A DNA stretch of 64,000 nt from CAWIVH01 sp963839475 (GTDB lineage Bacteria > Acidobacteriota > UBA6911): assembly GCA_963839475.1 (NCBI GenBank), contig CAWIVH010000001.1:1178001-1242000 (forward strand). The letters run 5' to 3'. The notes beneath the pieces were generated by a model. The model was not told the DNA's origin, did not search any database, and saw only the letters and a list, made by a program, of their open reading frames with translations. Of this stretch, positions 26,354 to 35,800 are shown piece after piece. Numbering within the stretch: the first letter of the stretch is position 1; the number at the start of each line of letters is the position of its first letter. A program made the position numbers and the translations under genes.

Positions 26354-27958
26354 ATGGCTGCCATCCGTTTTCCGTCAATTCAAGACCGGCTTCTTCTCCT
26401 GGTTGTGGTGATCGCGGTTTTCCTGAGTCGGGCAGGCCTCGAGCGGGCAAGACCAACCACCCAGTCGGATTTGGCCTGGCATCTAAATGGCGCCTACAGC
26501 CTGCTACATGGCCACGGCCTCATGCGGGAGGTAGTCGACAGCTATGACTGGAGTGCAACAGTCTGGGAGCCCCTGATCTACTGGCCGCCCGGCTACTCGC
26601 TGACAGCGGCCGCCATCGGATTTTTCACGGGCGATATGCTGCAGGCCGCCTGGGTGCTGCAGCTGATATTTCTGCTGCTCTTCCTGGCCACTACTTACCT
26701 TTTGGCTGACCACTTCGGCGTGAGCGCGCAGGCTTTCGCCTTGATGATTGTTCCATTCGGCCTGCCGTTTCATTTCCTCGATGGTTTTTCTTGCACCGAT
26801 TTGCCGTCCCTCGCTTTCTATCAACTCGGTGTTTACCTGGTACTGGTGGGATTTCGCGAGCGGAAGGGGCCGGTTTTCCATCTGGCAGCCGGGGTGGTGC
26901 TCTTCATCGCCGGCACTTTCAGGTATGCCTATTACCCGATCCTCTTGGCCCCGCCGGCTGCTCTGTTCCTCTCCGGAATTCTCGTAAAAAAACCGCGGGT
27001 GTGGAAGAACGCGATGTATCTCATGGCGGCAATATTCCTGTGCCTGCTGCTGCAATCTGCGGCCAACCTTTATTACGCCGGATCCGCGGCCTATTTGGAG
27101 CCGCAATCTGCAATGAAGCTGCACCCGGAAAACCTCTCCCACTTCAACAACTTCGTAACGGCAGCGTTTTTTGGTCTCGAGCGCAGTCCGTGGATCACCC
27201 GCCTGGCTGCGGCCAGCCCGGATGCGGGGAGGGCTATAAAATGGTTTGGATGGGGGCTGGCCGGGATTCTGGCCGCGATCGTGGTGGATTCGGCAAGACG
27301 GAAATGGCGGCCCATTAAAACGAGTGCGCAGACGGATGAGGGGCACCTTCTTCTTCACCTCGCAGTCGCGACGATTGCCACCAATGTGACCTTGCTTATT
27401 TACCTTTCGCTCACCTGCGCACCTCAGACCGATTGGACGACGTATTGGACTTATGTCGGCGAGAACCGTTATTTTGCACCGGCAATGCTGTGCTTTCTCT
27501 GGTGGTTTGCATGCCTGGCGTCATCGGGCCGGGGTCAGGGAATGATGCGCCGCCTGCCTCTGGCCATACTCTCAGCGTCTTTTCTTTTTTCCATGGCGGG
27601 CGCCTCCGTGGAGCTTTATCGGAACACCCCCAGCCATTCCGTCCTGGTAAGCCGGGATCTTCTCAGCGCCGCGACCAAAATCAGAAACCTTTCGGGTCAG
27701 ATGGCAGAACGTCCGGTGGTTGTGTCACCACTGGACAATGCGCCTTTGCTGGCGTTGTACGGAGCCAGGATCGTGCGGATGGAGGAATATAACTCCTTTA
27801 TTGAGGATCAGAAGATCCCGAGCAGCCGCCCGCTGCCGGTGTTATTCTGGTGTCCCCAACCGTTGTCGGATGAGGAAAAGAAGTTCCTGGACGTCAACGG
27901 AGCCAAAGAGATCCTGCGGCTCCGCGCAACCTCTCTTTTCAAAATGGGGACCTGGTAG
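26354..27958 (+). CDS. GT-C-like polytopic membrane protein
   Basis: A 534-residue protein with about 10-12 hydrophobic helices. The first loop has a conserved-looking acidic site (QSDLAWHLNGAYSLLHGHGL) followed by YWPPGYSL, the pattern seen in dolichyl-phosphate-mannose-type and ArnT-like glycosyltransferases of the GT-C fold. The last 120 residues form a soluble domain (LVSRDLLSAATKIRNL; VSPLDNAPLLALYGARI). It probably transfers a sugar from a lipid carrier at the outer face of the membrane, but the substrate cannot be told. It stands 217 bp after ppk2 with no clear link to it. Confidence 0.65.
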   Translation: MAAIRFPSIQDRLLLLVVVIAVFLSRAGLERARPTTQSDLAWHLNGAYSLLHGHGLMREVVDSYDWSATVWEPLIYWPPGYSLTAAAIGFFTGDMLQAAWVLQLIFLLLFLATTYLLADHFGVSAQAFALMIVPFGLPFHFLDGFSCTDLPSLAFYQLGVYLVLVGFRERKGPVFHLAAGVVLFIAGTFRYAYYPILLAPPAALFLSGILVKKPRVWKNAMYLMAAIFLCLLLQSAANLYYAGSAAYLEPQSAMKLHPENLSHFNNFVTAAFFGLERSPWITRLAAASPDAGRAIKWFGWGLAGILAAIVVDSARRKWRPIKTSAQTDEGHLLLHLAVATIATNVTLLIYLSLTCAPQTDWTTYWTYVGENRYFAPAMLCFLWWFACLASSGRGQGMMRRLPLAILSASFLFSMAGASVELYRNTPSHSVLVSRDLLSAATKIRNLSGQMAERPVVVSPLDNAPLLALYGARIVRMEEYNSFIEDQKIPSSRPLPVLFWCPQPLSDEEKKFLDVNGAKEILRLRATSLFKMGTW

Positions 27959-28046
27959 TTCGCGATCCAATAGTCCGAATCATAAATGTGCTAATTTGTT
28001 TTTGGCGAGCGAATGAACAAGGCTGCTTGCTGCCGGGAGGATATCG

Positions 28047-29015
28047 ATGGACTGGAAATCGAGGGCATGGATGAGCTGGTTTGCATTGATTGCAACGCTC
28101 GCCTTGATCTGCGTCCAAGCAGCGGCTCGGGTGAGCGAGCCGGCGGCAGGCAAGCTGCGCCTGGAGCGCGCAGCGGAGACAGCGTTGATCTATAGCGACG
28201 ATCGGCCGGTGGCCGAATATCGCTTCGTGGAATCGCCGCGCAAGCCCTATGTCAGCCGTCTTTTTTCCCCCGCCGGAGTCCAGGTCCTGCGCGATTCACC
28301 ATCCGACCACAAGCATCATCACGCCCTGATGTTTGCCCTTTCCGCCTCAAAGATCAATTTCTGGGAGGAAGCCGGACCCGATGCCGGCATCGAGAAGCCC
28401 GTTTCACCCATCCGGGACTGGCAGTACAGCCGACGCGCAATCGACGCCGGAGGACTGATCCAGGAACTCGAGTGGCTGGATCCGGGTGCGGCCGGCGCAC
28501 TGCTCCAGGAAACCAGAACGATCGCCGCTTTGCAGGGGTCAGGGATCTCCGCCACCCTCCTGTTGTGGCGATCGCGTCTCCAGACGGCTGCCGGCCGGGC
28601 GTCGGTCGAGTTGGGCGGCGCTCATTATTTCGGGCTGGGGATGCGCTTCGTAACCGACATGGATACCGGCGGGACGTTCTTATACCCGGATGGCGCCCAG
28701 AGTGAGGTTGTACGCGGCACGGAGCGGCTTACGGCGGCCCGATGGACAGCTTATTCCGCCAATGCCGGGGGCAAAACTGTCACCGTGGCGCTGTTTGACC
28801 ACCCCGCCAACCTGCGCCATCCGGCGAAAATGTTTACCATGTCGTCACCATTTGCCTACCTGGCGGCAACCCTGAACCTCTGGAAAGAGCCCTGGACCCT
28901 GCAGGCCGGAAAACCCCTCGAATTGGACTATGGGATCGCGGTCTGGGACGGCCGCGCCGATCCGATAGACATCGAGACGCTTTACCGCAAATGGCTTGAT
29001 TTTTCTGTGCGGTGA
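28047..29015 (+). CDS. Secreted DUF6807 (PmoA-like) protein
   Basis: A 322-residue exported protein (hydrophobic leader to about residue 27) with GGAGG eight bases before the start. The segments KPYVSRLFSPAGVQVLRDSP and SDHKHHHALMFAL match the N-terminal signature of DUF6807 proteins (family form DHPHHKGLWF), and YFGLGMRFVTDMD and DYGIAVWDG fit the later beta strands. The family occurs with carbohydrate-degrading genes in Acidobacteriota, Planctomycetota and Bacteroidota; its reaction is not established. It precedes a DUF4838 gene by 57 bp in the same direction, suggesting a shared transcript. Confidence 0.78.
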   Translation: MDWKSRAWMSWFALIATLALICVQAAARVSEPAAGKLRLERAAETALIYSDDRPVAEYRFVESPRKPYVSRLFSPAGVQVLRDSPSDHKHHHALMFALSASKINFWEEAGPDAGIEKPVSPIRDWQYSRRAIDAGGLIQELEWLDPGAAGALLQETRTIAALQGSGISATLLLWRSRLQTAAGRASVELGGAHYFGLGMRFVTDMDTGGTFLYPDGAQSEVVRGTERLTAARWTAYSANAGGKTVTVALFDHPANLRHPAKMFTMSSPFAYLAATLNLWKEPWTLQAGKPLELDYGIAVWDGRADPIDIETLYRKWLDFSVR

Positions 29016-29072
29016 AGGCTGTGAAGTTTGAGCTGGAAGGATTGTTGACGGCGGCGATCCGCTTGGTATTCA

Positions 29073-31601
29073 ATGCACATTATGAGATACCGGTGGAAAC
29101 AAGTCTCGCGGGTAGTGATAGTTCTCTGTCTCTCGCTGCTTTCGATGCCGCTGCCGGGTGCTGTTCAGACTTTGAACCTGGTCAGGAAAGGCATCAGTTC
29201 CTACTCCATCTGCCTTGCGGCGGAGGCCTCTCCCTCTGAGCGCCGGGGGGCGGAAGAACTCCAGCGCTTCCTGGAGGAGATGTCCGGCTCGAAGCTGCCT
29301 ATTCTCAACGACACATCCCCGCTGCCGGAAACCGCCATCCTGATCGGCCGCAGCCGCTACACCGACACCTTTAGGCCTCGCATCGCCTTCGAGTCGCTTG
29401 GCGACGAAGGCTTTGCCCTGCGGACCGAGGGAAAACGGCTGGTCATCGCCGGCGGCAGGAAACGCGGCACCATGTATGGTGTTTACACTTTCCTCGAGAA
29501 GCTGGGATGCCGTTGGTTTACCCGCGATATCCGAAGAATCCCCCGCGCTCCGGACATCGCGATACCGCCGTTGAATGAGGATCACCGCCCTTCATTCGAA
29601 TACCGCGAACCGTTTTTTACCGAAGCCTTTGACAAAGACTGGGCAGCGCGAAACAAAGTCAACGGGGCCAGCATGAAACTGGATGAATCCTCGGGTGGAA
29701 AAATCACGTACTACCCGTTCGTCCATAGCTTCTACACCATGATTCCCCCGGAGAAATATTTCGCCGCCCATCCTGAGTATTTTTCCCTCATTGACGGCCA
29801 GCGCCGGCACGAGCGCGGCCAACTGTGCCTGACCAATCCTGGATTGCTCAAGGAGAGCGTGCAGAACGTTCTTGGATGGATACGCGAACACCCCGATGCG
29901 GGCATCTATTCGGTGTCTCAAAATGACTGGACGGGATGGTGCGAATGCGACCAATGCCGGCGCGCGGAGCTGGAAGAGGGTGGCGTTCACTCGGGGCCGC
30001 TGCTGAGATTCGTGAACGCCCTCGCGGCTGAAATTGAAAAGATCCACCCGGACAAGCTTATCGATACGCTGGCCTATTGGTACACGGAGGAACCTCCAAC
30101 CCGTGTCCGGCCGCGGAAGAATGTCCGCATCCGGCTCTGTCCCATAGGTGTTTGCCAGGCTCACCCCTACGAGCAATGCCCGCGCAACGCCTATTTCATG
30201 AAAAATCTGAGGGACTGGTCCAAAATTACAGGTCAGCTCTACATATGGCACTACAACACCAATTTCGCGCATTATCTTGCCCCGTTCCCTGATTTTGACG
30301 AGCTGGCGGCGGACATACCGATGTATGGGCGGAACGGGGTGGTGGGCTTGTTCATGGAAGGCGCTTATCCCGAAGGCGGCGGCGGCGAAAACGCCGAACT
30401 ACGCTCCTACGTGATGGCCCGGCTGATGTGGGACTCCAGGGCAAGCGCGCCGGAGGCCGTCCGGGAATTCATGGATGGGGTTTATGGAAAAGCTGCGCCG
30501 GCGATGAAGGAGTACTTCGAGCTCCAGCACGGGCAGGTCCGCCCAACGCCGCCGGGGCTTGGAAATCACCTGCACATTTTCATGCAGACCGGTGCACCCT
30601 ATCTTTCCGGCGATTTCATACCCCGGGCGCGCGCAGTCCTGGAAAAGGCGCTCCGGGCTGCCGATTCCGAGGCCGGCCGGAAGAGAGTGCTGCATGCCCT
30701 GCTTTCTGTGGAATATGTCGACTTGATGCAATCTCGCAAGCACGCAGTGCAGGATGGCCGGTACGCAGCTCCGGATCCGGAGGCATTGAGGAACCGCTAT
30801 GGAGATTTTTTGCGGGCGGTTCGCAGCCATGGCATAACGCGGCTCCGCGAGAGCACCGCACTGTCTGATGATGAAGCCGCTTTCTACAGGTCCCTGGAAT
30901 CGTTTCCCGTCACGACCCTCGAGAACCACGTCAGGCTTTTGAATCTGGCTGCGGGATTGAACGGCCGCATTCTGAACCTGATCGAAAAGAAATCCGGCAG
31001 GGATCTTCTGCTGACTCCGGACTCCGGCCAGTTTGGCTATCCGAACACAGGCGGATCGGCAGTTTCTTTGTACCCCGATTACCATTCACGGCAGGCCGTG
31101 CCCCTGAGCTGGAAAGTGGCATCCGCTACAGACAGCGACGTAGTGCTGCAGGCGGTGGCCGATAACGGCCTGACGGTTCGATACTCCCTTTCGCTGGCCG
31201 CCGATGGTGAGGTTCGCATGAAAGCGACCGCGGAGAACAACGGTCAGGCTGAAGTGAGCGCAGCCATTCAAAACCGGTTCGAACTCGATGCGCGCGGTGA
31301 CATGAAACGTGTGATTTCCTTCAGGCAGCGGAATGGAAAGATGTGGGAGAGGACCTTGTCTGAAACAGACCGGGATCCATCCGCAGCCGAGAATTTCGTC
31401 GGGGAGGGACTGCCTGATGAGGAAATCCGCGTTATGCTGGGAGGGGCCAGGACCACTTTCGTCGTTCCATCGACTAACGTGGGGAGAGCATACGCCAACT
31501 GGAGTTTGCGCACTACGCGGAGCATCACCCTCGGCTTCTGGTCGGAGCTCAAGGTGTTGAAGAAAGGGGAAATGATTGGGCTTGACCTGTCTTTGAGGTG
31601 A
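29073..31601 (+). CDS. Secreted DUF4838 protein (glycoside-hydrolase-like)
   Basis: An 842-residue exported protein; ATG 29073 or 29082 are both possible starts. After the signal peptide, residues about 35-150 form an alpha-glucuronidase N-terminal-like domain (SERRGAEELQRFLEEMSG; GTMYGVYTFLEKLGCRWF). The central DUF4838 barrel contains ENDWTGWCECDQC-like SQNDWTGWCECDQCR, YWYTEEPP and LYIWHYNTNF, with acidic residues that could be catalytic. The C-terminal part is a beta-sandwich. The family is thought to act on glycans, but activity is little studied. Neighbours DUF6807 and GH105 suggest pectin or rhamnogalacturonan side-chain breakdown. Confidence 0.82.
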   Translation: MHIMRYRWKQVSRVVIVLCLSLLSMPLPGAVQTLNLVRKGISSYSICLAAEASPSERRGAEELQRFLEEMSGSKLPILNDTSPLPETAILIGRSRYTDTFRPRIAFESLGDEGFALRTEGKRLVIAGGRKRGTMYGVYTFLEKLGCRWFTRDIRRIPRAPDIAIPPLNEDHRPSFEYREPFFTEAFDKDWAARNKVNGASMKLDESSGGKITYYPFVHSFYTMIPPEKYFAAHPEYFSLIDGQRRHERGQLCLTNPGLLKESVQNVLGWIREHPDAGIYSVSQNDWTGWCECDQCRRAELEEGGVHSGPLLRFVNALAAEIEKIHPDKLIDTLAYWYTEEPPTRVRPRKNVRIRLCPIGVCQAHPYEQCPRNAYFMKNLRDWSKITGQLYIWHYNTNFAHYLAPFPDFDELAADIPMYGRNGVVGLFMEGAYPEGGGGENAELRSYVMARLMWDSRASAPEAVREFMDGVYGKAAPAMKEYFELQHGQVRPTPPGLGNHLHIFMQTGAPYLSGDFIPRARAVLEKALRAADSEAGRKRVLHALLSVEYVDLMQSRKHAVQDGRYAAPDPEALRNRYGDFLRAVRSHGITRLRESTALSDDEAAFYRSLESFPVTTLENHVRLLNLAAGLNGRILNLIEKKSGRDLLLTPDSGQFGYPNTGGSAVSLYPDYHSRQAVPLSWKVASATDSDVVLQAVADNGLTVRYSLSLAADGEVRMKATAENNGQAEVSAAIQNRFELDARGDMKRVISFRQRNGKMWERTLSETDRDPSAAENFVGEGLPDEEIRVMLGGARTTFVVPSTNVGRAYANWSLRTTRSITLGFWSELKVLKKGEMIGLDLSLR

Positions 31602-31771
31602 TATCAACATCGAACATCTCCGGGAGGTGGAATTCTCCGGATTCTTCAGCAGCGTTTACAGGGCTCAAGACTCTGTTCCCTAATCGAATATTGGCCCGTT
31701 TCGTTTACACTGTTTGGGTTTCAACTCATCAACAAAATTCTCGCAGAGATTTCTGCGCATCAGGTAGGTTC

Positions 31772-32893
31772 ATGAAAAGACCGATGTATCTCTTTTTTGT
31801 CATTATGGCGATCGGGCTTCCATTAGCCGGCCGGTCGTACTGGGCTCAGCCCGCCCCCCAGGCGTTCAGCGCCGAAACAAATCCGCAGGCTGTTCTGAAG
31901 GTGATGAAAGCGGCCGCAGACTGGCAGCTGGAGCACCCTTCGACGCACGCCCCCTATGACTGGACTCAGGCGGCGTTTTACACGGGCGTGATGGCGCTGG
32001 TGGAGGCTTCCGACGACGCCAAGTATTATAGCGCCATGAAAGCCATGGGGGAGCGCAACCAGTGGCGACCCGGGCTCCGGCCCGGTCACGGGGACGACTA
32101 TGCCGTGGTCGCAACCTACGCCAAAATCTACCAACGCGAGCGCGACAAGAATATGCTCGCTCCGGCCCTGGCGCTTTTCAATTTCCTCGCCGCCCGCAAA
32201 TATGACGAGCCGCTGGTCTGGGGAAATGCCATCGAAACGCGCGAACTGGCCTGGTGCGATGCCCTGTTCATGGCGCCGCCGCCTCTTGCGGCTATGACAA
32301 CGGTTACCGGAGATAAGAAATATCTCGAACTCGCCAATCGTCTCTGGTGGAAAACGACCGATTATCTCTATGACAAGGACGAACACCTTTACTACAGGGA
32401 CAGCCGCTACTTCGACCAGCGCGAACCGAACGGGAAAAAGGTTTTTTGGAGCCGGGGCAACGGATGGGTATTTGCCGGCCTGGCCCGGATGCTCCAGGAA
32501 ATGCCGAAAGATTACGCGGATCGGGGGCGCTATGAAATGCTATTCAAGGAAATGGCGGTGAAGATTGCCGAGATCCAGAGCAAAGATGGTTTCTGGCGGT
32601 CGAGCCTGCTGGATCCGGCCAGCCTCCCCAACCCTGAGTCGAGCGGAACGGGCTTTTTCACTTTTGGCTTCGCCTGGGGAGTTAATCATGGGCTACTGGA
32701 TCGGGCAAAGTTCGAATCCGTAGCGAGGCAGGGATGGGCGGCTATGATCTCGGCACTTCATCCGAACGGGATGTTAGGCTGGGTACAGCAGATCGGGGCG
32801 GCCCCGGGCTCTGCCACCAGGGAAAGCACCGAGGTTTACGGCACTGGCGCACTCCTCCTTGCCGGGAGCGAAATCCTCAAGCTCGGGAAATGA
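31772..32893 (+). CDS. Secreted GH105 unsaturated rhamnogalacturonyl hydrolase
   Basis: The start at 31772 (MKRPMYLFFVI) gives 373 residues with a signal peptide. The alpha/alpha-six-barrel signatures are WCDALFMAPP with the likely catalytic D163, GHGDDYAVV, FWSRGNGWVFAGLARML and ESSGTGFFTFG. The enzyme removes the unsaturated galacturonate left at the end of oligomers by pectate or rhamnogalacturonan lyases. A longer frame from 31598 has no leader and overlaps the previous stop, so it is rejected. The MFS transporter that follows belongs to the hexuronate-type branch and could import the products. GH28 at 2013-3518 would act on the same polymer. Confidence 0.93.
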   Translation: MKRPMYLFFVIMAIGLPLAGRSYWAQPAPQAFSAETNPQAVLKVMKAAADWQLEHPSTHAPYDWTQAAFYTGVMALVEASDDAKYYSAMKAMGERNQWRPGLRPGHGDDYAVVATYAKIYQRERDKNMLAPALALFNFLAARKYDEPLVWGNAIETRELAWCDALFMAPPPLAAMTTVTGDKKYLELANRLWWKTTDYLYDKDEHLYYRDSRYFDQREPNGKKVFWSRGNGWVFAGLARMLQEMPKDYADRGRYEMLFKEMAVKIAEIQSKDGFWRSSLLDPASLPNPESSGTGFFTFGFAWGVNHGLLDRAKFESVARQGWAAMISALHPNGMLGWVQQIGAAPGSATRESTEVYGTGALLLAGSEILKLGK

Positions 32894-33033
32894 GTTTGCC
32901 TCCGAGATGGATGCCGGCCATGTCGGACCATGGCGTTGATAAGGCGGCAGATGGTTTCCGTTTGTCCCCGATTAAACTGAATCAAGCGTAGATTTCGGAA
33001 TCTGAAGCAGGAGCCATTATTCCAAAGCATCCT

Positions 33034-34305
33034 TTGGGTGAGGTCGATTCCCAATCGCCGACCAGAGTCCGGTATTTCGTCGTCTTGCTTTCCGTGCTGC
33101 TGGCGATGATCACTTACCTTGATCGAGCCTGTATTTCCGTGCTCAAAGGCTCGATCGCCGCGGATCTGAAGCTCAATGATCTCCAGATGGGATATGTCTT
33201 CAGTGCATTCGCGCTGGCGTATGCCATCTTCGAGATCCCGACCGCATGGTGGGCGGATCGGGCCGGGACAAGGCGCGTTTTGACCCGGATCGTCTGCTGG
33301 TGGTCGGGATTCACGATTGCGACCGCCGCCGCATTCAGCTACTCCTCCCTTCTGGTGATCCGCTTCCTCTTCGGCGCGGGAGAGGCCGGGGCATGGCCTT
33401 CGGTTGCCCGCACCTTCTCGCGCTGGATCCCGCGGCGAGAACGCGGCCGTGTTCAGGGGATCTTTTTCGCCGGGGCCCATCTCGGTGGCGGTGTCACCCC
33501 GATGATTGTGCTGTGGCTGATGGGGCTGATGAGCTGGCGGATGATTTTTCTCCTGTTCGGCACGCTGGGATTGGCCTGGGCCACCCTCTGGTACGCCTGG
33601 TTCCGCGATGATCCTTCGGAGCAACGGCGCGTCAATCCAGCCGAACTCCGGCTCATCGTCGCGGAACGTCTTGGCGGCGTCACTCATGAAGCCAGCTGGG
33701 CCTACTGGAAACGATTGTTCGGCCACCGGAACATGCTGCCCCTTTGCATGATGTACTTCCCGAACAGCTTCGCCTTTTACTTCTGCATCACCTGGCTGCC
33801 GACCTATCTCAAGGAGAAGCATGGCCTGGAGGCGGCATCACTCGGGCTGTTCGCCGGCCTGCCTCTTTTGTTGAGCGTTTTTGGGGATATTTTCGGAGGG
33901 TTGGCCACCGATTGGGCGGTAGCAAGATTCGGCCTGCGCTGGGGAAGGGTGGGAGTCGGAGGGGCGGCCTATCTTGTCGCCGGAATGGCCATGCTGATTT
34001 CGGGTTCCCTCACCACGCCGTCTGCGGCGGCCGGAATGATCGCAGTGGCCACTGCGGCCAGCATGTTCACCCTCGGGGCGGCTTGGGGGACTTGTATTGA
34101 TATCGGGGGAAATCATTCCGGAGTCGTCAGTGCGGCCATGAATACTTCAGGGCAGATCGGGGCGCTGATTTGTCCGGTGCTGGTCATACATCTGGTGCAT
34201 AGATTCGCAGATTGGAACGCACCGGTTTATCTGATGGGGATACTTTTCCTTGTGGGCGCCGTGTCCTGGTTCTTCGTCGATCCCCGCAAGCCGGTTTTTG
34301 ACTGA
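33034..34305 (+). CDS. MFS transporter, anion:cation symporter (hexuronate/glucarate type)
   Basis: A 423-residue protein with 12 predicted helices. It opens with RYFVVLLSVLLAMITYLDRACISV and has the conserved loop ADRAGTRRVL and the GAGEAGAWPSVARTFSRWIP segment, both strong marks of the ACS family that contains ExuT and GarP-like carriers. It would import hexuronates or related acids by proton symport. The start is unclear: the listed start is TTG, while an in-frame ATT at 33019 has AGGAG at the right distance. The gene follows GH105 and precedes a sulfatase, completing a possible pectin-product uptake unit. Confidence 0.88.
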   Translation: MGEVDSQSPTRVRYFVVLLSVLLAMITYLDRACISVLKGSIAADLKLNDLQMGYVFSAFALAYAIFEIPTAWWADRAGTRRVLTRIVCWWSGFTIATAAAFSYSSLLVIRFLFGAGEAGAWPSVARTFSRWIPRRERGRVQGIFFAGAHLGGGVTPMIVLWLMGLMSWRMIFLLFGTLGLAWATLWYAWFRDDPSEQRRVNPAELRLIVAERLGGVTHEASWAYWKRLFGHRNMLPLCMMYFPNSFAFYFCITWLPTYLKEKHGLEAASLGLFAGLPLLLSVFGDIFGGLATDWAVARFGLRWGRVGVGGAAYLVAGMAMLISGSLTTPSAAAGMIAVATAASMFTLGAAWGTCIDIGGNHSGVVSAAMNTSGQIGALICPVLVIHLVHRFADWNAPVYLMGILFLVGAVSWFFVDPRKPVFD

Positions 34306-34396
34306 GCGTCGCGACGGTGCGGCTATTCCAAATGATGCATCTTTTCCATTTCTCCAGTTCTCGGTTTAGATCGGTTCCGCCGCAGGAGGGTTTTTC

Positions 34397-35767
34397 ATGT
34401 CTGGATCATGGTCACGCAGAGCATTCATCGGTGCGGCCGCGGCCACGGGTGCGGTGGCTTTCTCTTCGAAGGCCATCGCCCGCCAGGATTCTGCCGCGCG
34501 CCGGCCGAACATAATTGTGATCCTCACCGACGACCAGGGGAGGGGCGATTACAGCGCTTTCGGCACCAGGGACATCCGCACCCCCGGCATCGACCGGATC
34601 TGCCGCGAAGGTGTGGAACTGGATAATTTCCGGGCCAGCTGTTCGGTTTGTTCACCCACCCGGGCAGCTCTGCTTACCGGATGCTTTCCCGACCGCGTGG
34701 GAGTGCCCGGCGTGATCCGCCATATGCCTGACAATACCTGGGGCCGGCTCACCGCAGATGCAACGCTCCTCCCGCAAATCCTCAAGCCGGCAGGGTATCA
34801 CACGGGCATTGTCGGCAAATGGCACCTGGGGTTGGAAAATCCCAATACTCCGACGGAACGCGGTTTCGATTTCTTTCACGGCTTCCTGGGCGACATGATG
34901 GATGACTATTACACGCATCGCCGGGGCGGCAACAATTTCATGCGGCTGAACAGGGAAGTGATCGATCCGACCAGCCACGCCACGGATCTTTTTACGCAAT
35001 GGGCCTGTGATTACATCGGCCAGCGCAGCCGATCGCAGCAGCCCTTCTTCCTCTACCTCGCCTATAACGCGCCGCACGATCCCATCCAGCCGCCCGAGGA
35101 ATGGCTGGAGAAAGTGAAAAAGCGCGAGCCGCAGATGGAACCCAAACGCGCGAAACTTGTTGCGCTGATCGAGCACATGGATGACGGCATCGGCAAAGTG
35201 CTGGACACACTGGCGCGAAGCGGAATCGAGCGCGACACCCTCGTTATCTTCACTTCCGACAACGGCGGACGGCTCGACATAGGAGCCGTTAACGGACCTT
35301 GGCGCGGCGGCAAGGGGATGATGTACGAAGGCTCGCTGCGGGTTCCGTTCGCGGCCCGCTGGCCAGCACGGATTGCGCCCGGAGGGCATACCCCGCTTCA
35401 GGCGGCCACCATGGACATCTACGCGACCGTAGCGGAGGCGGCCGGCGCGAAACTCAATGCCGGCATCGATGGCATGAGTTTTCTCCCGGCTCTACTGGGG
35501 GGGAAGCGTGAACCTGGGCCGCGAGATTTCTACTTTGTCCGCCGGGAGGGCGGGGGTGAGTTTGGCGGTGAGGCCATCCATGCTTTGATCCGCGGCGGAT
35601 GGAAGATCCTGGAAAATAGGCCCGGAGGGCCGAGGGAACTCTACAACCTGCAGCTCGATCCGAAGGAATCGGTCAACCTTGCCGGAAAGGAAACGGCCGC
35701 GCTCAAGGAAATGTCCGCCGCTCTCGATGAACATATCCGGATTGGCGCCGTTGTGCCTTGGAAATAG
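34397..35767 (+). CDS. Tat-exported sulfatase (formylglycine type)
   Basis: A 456-residue protein with a twin-arginine leader (SRRAFIGAAAATGAVAF). Metal ligands D45-D46 lie in ILTDDQGRGDY; the modification site is C85-S-P-T-R, which becomes formylglycine; GKWHLG and TSDNGG complete the active site. It removes sulfate esters from a glycan or small molecule. A formylglycine-generating enzyme is not in the window. Being Tat-exported, it probably folds and is modified in the cytoplasm. GGAGGG lies six bases before the ATG. It belongs to the arylsulfatase-A-like S1 family; the subfamily and substrate cannot be told by eye. Confidence 0.93.
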   Translation: MSGSWSRRAFIGAAAATGAVAFSSKAIARQDSAARRPNIIVILTDDQGRGDYSAFGTRDIRTPGIDRICREGVELDNFRASCSVCSPTRAALLTGCFPDRVGVPGVIRHMPDNTWGRLTADATLLPQILKPAGYHTGIVGKWHLGLENPNTPTERGFDFFHGFLGDMMDDYYTHRRGGNNFMRLNREVIDPTSHATDLFTQWACDYIGQRSRSQQPFFLYLAYNAPHDPIQPPEEWLEKVKKREPQMEPKRAKLVALIEHMDDGIGKVLDTLARSGIERDTLVIFTSDNGGRLDIGAVNGPWRGGKGMMYEGSLRVPFAARWPARIAPGGHTPLQAATMDIYATVAEAAGAKLNAGIDGMSFLPALLGGKREPGPRDFYFVRREGGGEFGGEAIHALIRGGWKILENRPGGPRELYNLQLDPKESVNLAGKETAALKEMSAALDEHIRIGAVVPWK

Positions 35768-35780
35768 AACCGGCTTATTC

Positions 35781-35795
35781 GGGGCTGCACGCCCC
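35781..35795. terminator. Small hairpin between convergent genes
   Basis: GGGGC-TGCAC-GCCCC sits in the 33-bp gap between the sulfatase and methyltransferase stop codons. It could end transcription from both sides, though no T-tract follows. Confidence 0.35.
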
Positions 35796-35800
35796 TGGCA

